Assembly: GCA_963714205.1 (NCBI GenBank)
Contig: CAVQNQ010000002.1
Location: 1,922,001 to 1,986,000, forward strand
Direction: 5' to 3'
DNA from: CAVQNQ01 sp963714205
GTDB taxonomy: Bacteria > Acidobacteriota > Terriglobia > Bryobacterales > Bryobacteraceae
Length of the DNA: 64,000 nucleotides
The notes under the pieces were generated by a model. The model was not told the DNA's origin and made no database searches. It was given only the letters and a program-made list of their open reading frames with translations. The position numbers and the translations under genes were made by a program. Shown here one piece after another: positions 61,647 to 64,000 of this stretch (position 1 is its first letter; the number at the start of each line of letters is the position of its first letter).

Positions 61647-63104
61647 CTAAACCTCTGTCAACAATCTGGCCCATTCGAGGGCCACCAGGCCCGCGGGCCG
61701 CAGCTTGATCTCCGCCGATTTTCGTCCGGACATTTCGCCGATCAGATGGGCGCGCAGCTTCTGGAATTCGCGATCGCGCGTGCCGCTCAGAATCCGATTG
61801 AAACGGCGCTGGAAGCGCCAGGTGCTCTGCGTCTCGCCCGGGCCGCTGCCATAGACTTCGCTCCGGTAAAAGCTGCGCAATTGATAAAGGAACTGGCGCG
61901 ACATGCGGACGTCGTGAACCAGCCGCGTGACGGTATCCTTGAGTTCGGAAGCGTCCGCCAGATGGCGCCATTCCAGGGTGCGCCCCAACAGGTAGATGCA
62001 GTCTTTGCCGGCCGCTTTGGCCAGGTCCAGGTTGCGCCCGGCCTCTTCATAGACGGCCGCCAGCGGAAAATAGGTCTCGGGCGCCAGCGCGATGGCCATC
62101 GACATGGTCTTGCCCTCGGCGCCGGGATAGTCCTTGAGGTTCTCTTCGGTGAAACGATGGAAGAGCCGCTGGACCTCGCGCGCCAGCGCGATCAGGGCGT
62201 CCCAGGATCCGTACACGGCGAAATCGTCGCCGCCAGTATATATAATGCTGACCTTGCGCCAGAACTCCGGCAGCGAACACAGCACCTCGAGCTCGCCGGC
62301 GAAGAACTGCTTGTAGAGCACCGAGAGCGGCACGTGCTCCTCGATGCTGTGGACGCGGCGCAGGCGGAGACCGAAGTTATCCACGTCGCCGCGCAGCACG
62401 CCCCAGATGGAGCGGCCTTGCGCGCGGCGGGCCAGGGTCTGAACCGGCGCGATGGATTTACCGTCGTCGGAAGGCGCGGCATGGCGCGCCAGCATGATGC
62501 CCTCGGGCGAGAGGTTGGAGGTGATCTGCCAGGTGTACTTACCTTCCCCCGCCACCACTTTGGCCGGACTTTCGGGCGACCAGCCGAGGGCCGAGGCCTC
62601 GCGCACTTTGGCCCCCAGCTCGCGGGCGAAATAGGCGTCGCCTTCCGAGCGGGTCGCGCGCGTGAAGGGCTGGAAAGCATCGCCGGAGCCCTCCGCCAGC
62701 GGGGCGTGGCGTTTGCCCAGCAACTGGTCGTTGAGGCGCTTGCGGATGACGGCCCAGTCGCCCAGGTTGTCGGTAACCGCCCAGATCAGCCGCGCCGCGC
62801 CGGAGCTAACCTCCGAAACCTGGCGGGCGGCCGCGGCCAGAAAGCTTTCGGCGGCTTCCTGCAACTCGCCCGGCAGCACGACCAGGAACTGGCCGCCGCC
62901 GCTCGAACCGAGCAGGATGCGGGCCAGCCCCAACTCCGCCAGCAACGCGCGGGGCAGCACTTCGCACAGCAGGGAGATCCATTGCGAGCGCCCGGCGAGC
63001 AGGTCTTCGCCCGCGGAGCGGGCCGAACGGCCTTCGGCGGGACCCGCCAGAAGGAACTCCTCCGTGCCCAGGATTTTGCCTTGTAGCAGGATCTGTACGG
63101 GCAT
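61647..63104 (-). CDS. cas10: Cas10/Csm1 with GGDD cyclase domain, no HD nuclease domain
   Basis: Cas10 makes cyclic oligoadenylate signals on target binding. The cyclase motif GGDD is at residues 291-294 (IIYTGGDDFAVYG), with LRGDVDNFG before it and AGKDCIYLLG after. The product is only 485 residues and starts directly in the first palm-like domain (MPVQILLQGKILGTEEFLLA). The N-terminal HD DNase domain of normal Csm1 (total about 750) is missing, and an in-frame TAA lies just upstream, so it is not a start mistake. DNA cutting is therefore unlikely; cOA signalling seems intact. No cOA-activated effector is in the window. Confidence 0.93.
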   Translation of the reverse strand: MPVQILLQGKILGTEEFLLAGPAEGRSARSAGEDLLAGRSQWISLLCEVLPRALLAELGLARILLGSSGGGQFLVVLPGELQEAAESFLAAAARQVSEVSSGAARLIWAVTDNLGDWAVIRKRLNDQLLGKRHAPLAEGSGDAFQPFTRATRSEGDAYFARELGAKVREASALGWSPESPAKVVAGEGKYTWQITSNLSPEGIMLARHAAPSDDGKSIAPVQTLARRAQGRSIWGVLRGDVDNFGLRLRRVHSIEEHVPLSVLYKQFFAGELEVLCSLPEFWRKVSIIYTGGDDFAVYGSWDALIALAREVQRLFHRFTEENLKDYPGAEGKTMSMAIALAPETYFPLAAVYEEAGRNLDLAKAAGKDCIYLLGRTLEWRHLADASELKDTVTRLVHDVRMSRQFLYQLRSFYRSEVYGSGPGETQSTWRFQRRFNRILSGTRDREFQKLRAHLIGEMSGRKSAEIKLRPAGLVALEWARLLTEV

Positions 63105-63185
63105 CGTACCGGAATAGCCTTAAGAAACCCTAACTCTACCACAGATTCTTGAGAACAAAGGCTCGCTCGGGCGACCCTCCTTTCG

Positions 63186-63653
63186 ATGACAGCCCGCGCT
63201 CTGGCAATTGCGTTTCTGCCGATCGCCTCGATCGCCGCCGCGTGGGCCACGCCCGCGCAGACCACCTCCGCCTCCAAACCGCCGCAGCCCCACCAGCGCC
63301 CGAGCCGGCCCACCAGCGCGGCGAGCCGGCCTCTGAAGAACGATGGGCAACTCGAGGCCGACATCCGCGCCCGGCTGGCGCGCTCGAAGATCGCGAGCGA
63401 CAAGTTCCAGGTGCGCGTTCAGGGCGGCGTGGCCACCATCGAGGGACATACCGGCGTGATCCAGCACAAGGGCGTGGCTACGCGGCTGGCCAAGAGCGCC
63501 GGAGCGGCGGGTGTGAACAATCACGTCCAGATCGACGATAAAGCTCGCGAGGCCGCCGCGGCCAACCTGACAAAGGGACGGCGGCGCGCGCAGATCAAGC
63601 GCGGAGAGGCGCGCTCCGATTCCGGCAACGCCGCGCCCCGCCAAAGCCGCTGA
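63186..63653 (+). CDS. secreted BON-domain protein
   Basis: The 155-residue product has a signal peptide (LAIAFLPIASIAAAWATPA), a Pro/Ser linker, and one BON domain in residues 55-120 (LEADIRARLARSKIASDKFQ then VRVQGGVATIEGHTG), which binds membranes or phospholipid in the periplasm. A basic C-terminal tail (NLTKGRRRAQIKRGEARSD) is unusual. It diverges from the CRISPR operon, so a promoter lies in 63105-63185. Confidence 0.82.
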   Translation: MTARALAIAFLPIASIAAAWATPAQTTSASKPPQPHQRPSRPTSAASRPLKNDGQLEADIRARLARSKIASDKFQVRVQGGVATIEGHTGVIQHKGVATRLAKSAGAAGVNNHVQIDDKAREAAAANLTKGRRRAQIKRGEARSDSGNAAPRQSR

Positions 63654-63690
63654 GCGCTGCGTGATAAACTGGGGAAAATCTAATCCTATT

Positions 63691-64000
63691 ATGAGAGCAC
63701 TACTTATCTACCTATTTGCCTGCCTTGGAGCGGCTTGGAGCCAGAGCGGAGCGCCTCCGCGTCCACCGGCAACTCTTCCGGACTTGCCCGGCGATACCGT
63801 AGTGGCGGTTTTCGACGATGGCTTCAAGATGACCATGCAGCAGTTTCGCGACCTCCTCGGCGCGCTGCAGCCCGACCAGCGGCAGGTGATCATAGCCAAC
63901 CGGGAGGCGTTTCTACACCAGTATGCTGTGATGCGCAAGCTGAGCCACATGGCCGAACAGGAGGGGATCGATAAGACCAGCCCCACTAAGGAACGGCTGG
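63691..64000 (+). CDS. N-terminus of SurA-like peptidyl-prolyl isomerase (partial)
   Basis: The frame opens with a signal peptide (MRALLIYLFACLGAAWSQ) and continues to the window edge (103 codons). The sequence VVAVFDDGFKMTMQQFRDLL followed by QVIIANREAFLHQYAVMRKL matches the N-terminal chaperone part of SurA/PpiC-type periplasmic foldases. The isomerase domain lies outside the window. GGGGAAAA and an AT-rich stretch precede the ATG. Confidence 0.72.
   Translation, partial: MRALLIYLFACLGAAWSQSGAPPRPPATLPDLPGDTVVAVFDDGFKMTMQQFRDLLGALQPDQRQVIIANREAFLHQYAVMRKLSHMAEQEGIDKTSPTKERL

Overview
This window is high-GC bacterial chromosome, most likely from an acidobacterium of the Solibacter/Bryobacter type. 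The best clues are two secreted proteins ending in the 'Solibacter uncharacterized C-terminal domain' (TIGR03437; genes at 8822 and 53619), an SBBP beta-propeller protein, and many small secreted or TIG-like proteins. The lineage is inferred from these families; there is no rRNA gene in the window.

Layout. 1-8100: envelope and housekeeping genes (M23-like N-terminus, Wzm-type ABC permease, Flp pilin, TPR protein, queG, a membrane-anchored MutS-like ATPase). 8100-17200: an orphan nuoA behind a phased array of GGTACC sites, a TIGR03437 protein, a membrane spermidine-synthase-like protein, manC-lepB, a pair of SMR transporters and a secreted carboxypeptidase-regulatory-like protein. 17300-20500: alanine dehydrogenase coupled to a CoA-transferase, then a secreted protein. 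20500-25900: a complete bidirectional NAD-linked [NiFe] hydrogenase operon, hoxE-F-U-Y-H plus maturation protease. 26000-28400: a tandem alpha/beta hydrolase with a glucuronoyl-esterase-like half. 28590-35192 (minus strand): a six-gene operon whose last four genes look like a bacterial ceramide/sphingolipid pathway: CerR-like reductase, PAP2/AUR1-like membrane enzyme, GNAT protein resembling bacterial ceramide synthase, and a serine palmitoyltransferase-like PLP enzyme. 35236-37659: cydAB cytochrome bd oxidase. 37657-40418: a decayed IS1634-like element with a second partial copy, a passenger membrane gene and a hicA toxin gene cut off by the IS end. 40688-51405: rplA-rplJ-rplL-rpoB-rpoC. 51549-56732: secreted proteins and an amidohydrolase. 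56971-57665: a toxin-antitoxin pair with a palindromic operator. 57755-63104: a type III-A CRISPR effector operon (cas10-csm2-csm3-csm4-csm5) with no array, cas6, csm6 or adaptation genes. 63186 to the end: a BON-domain protein and the start of a peptidyl-prolyl isomerase.

Four otherwise intact genes carry single-base frame breaks (hypothetical at ~2025, hoxH twice at ~22021 and ~22081, hoxF at ~24552, the GNAT gene at ~30824). Their protein sequence continues cleanly in the next frame, so assembly or sequencing indels are as likely as real decay. Genes are tightly packed, with many 1-4 base stop/start overlaps (ATGA, GTGA, TTGA, TGATG), so translational coupling is common.

The most interesting parts are the putative sphingolipid operon, the reduced type III-A module (Cas10 without HD nuclease domain, Csm4 with a ~125-residue Pro/Glu/Ala linker, Csm2 with an Arg/Gly-rich tail) and the 11-bp-phased GGTACC cluster.
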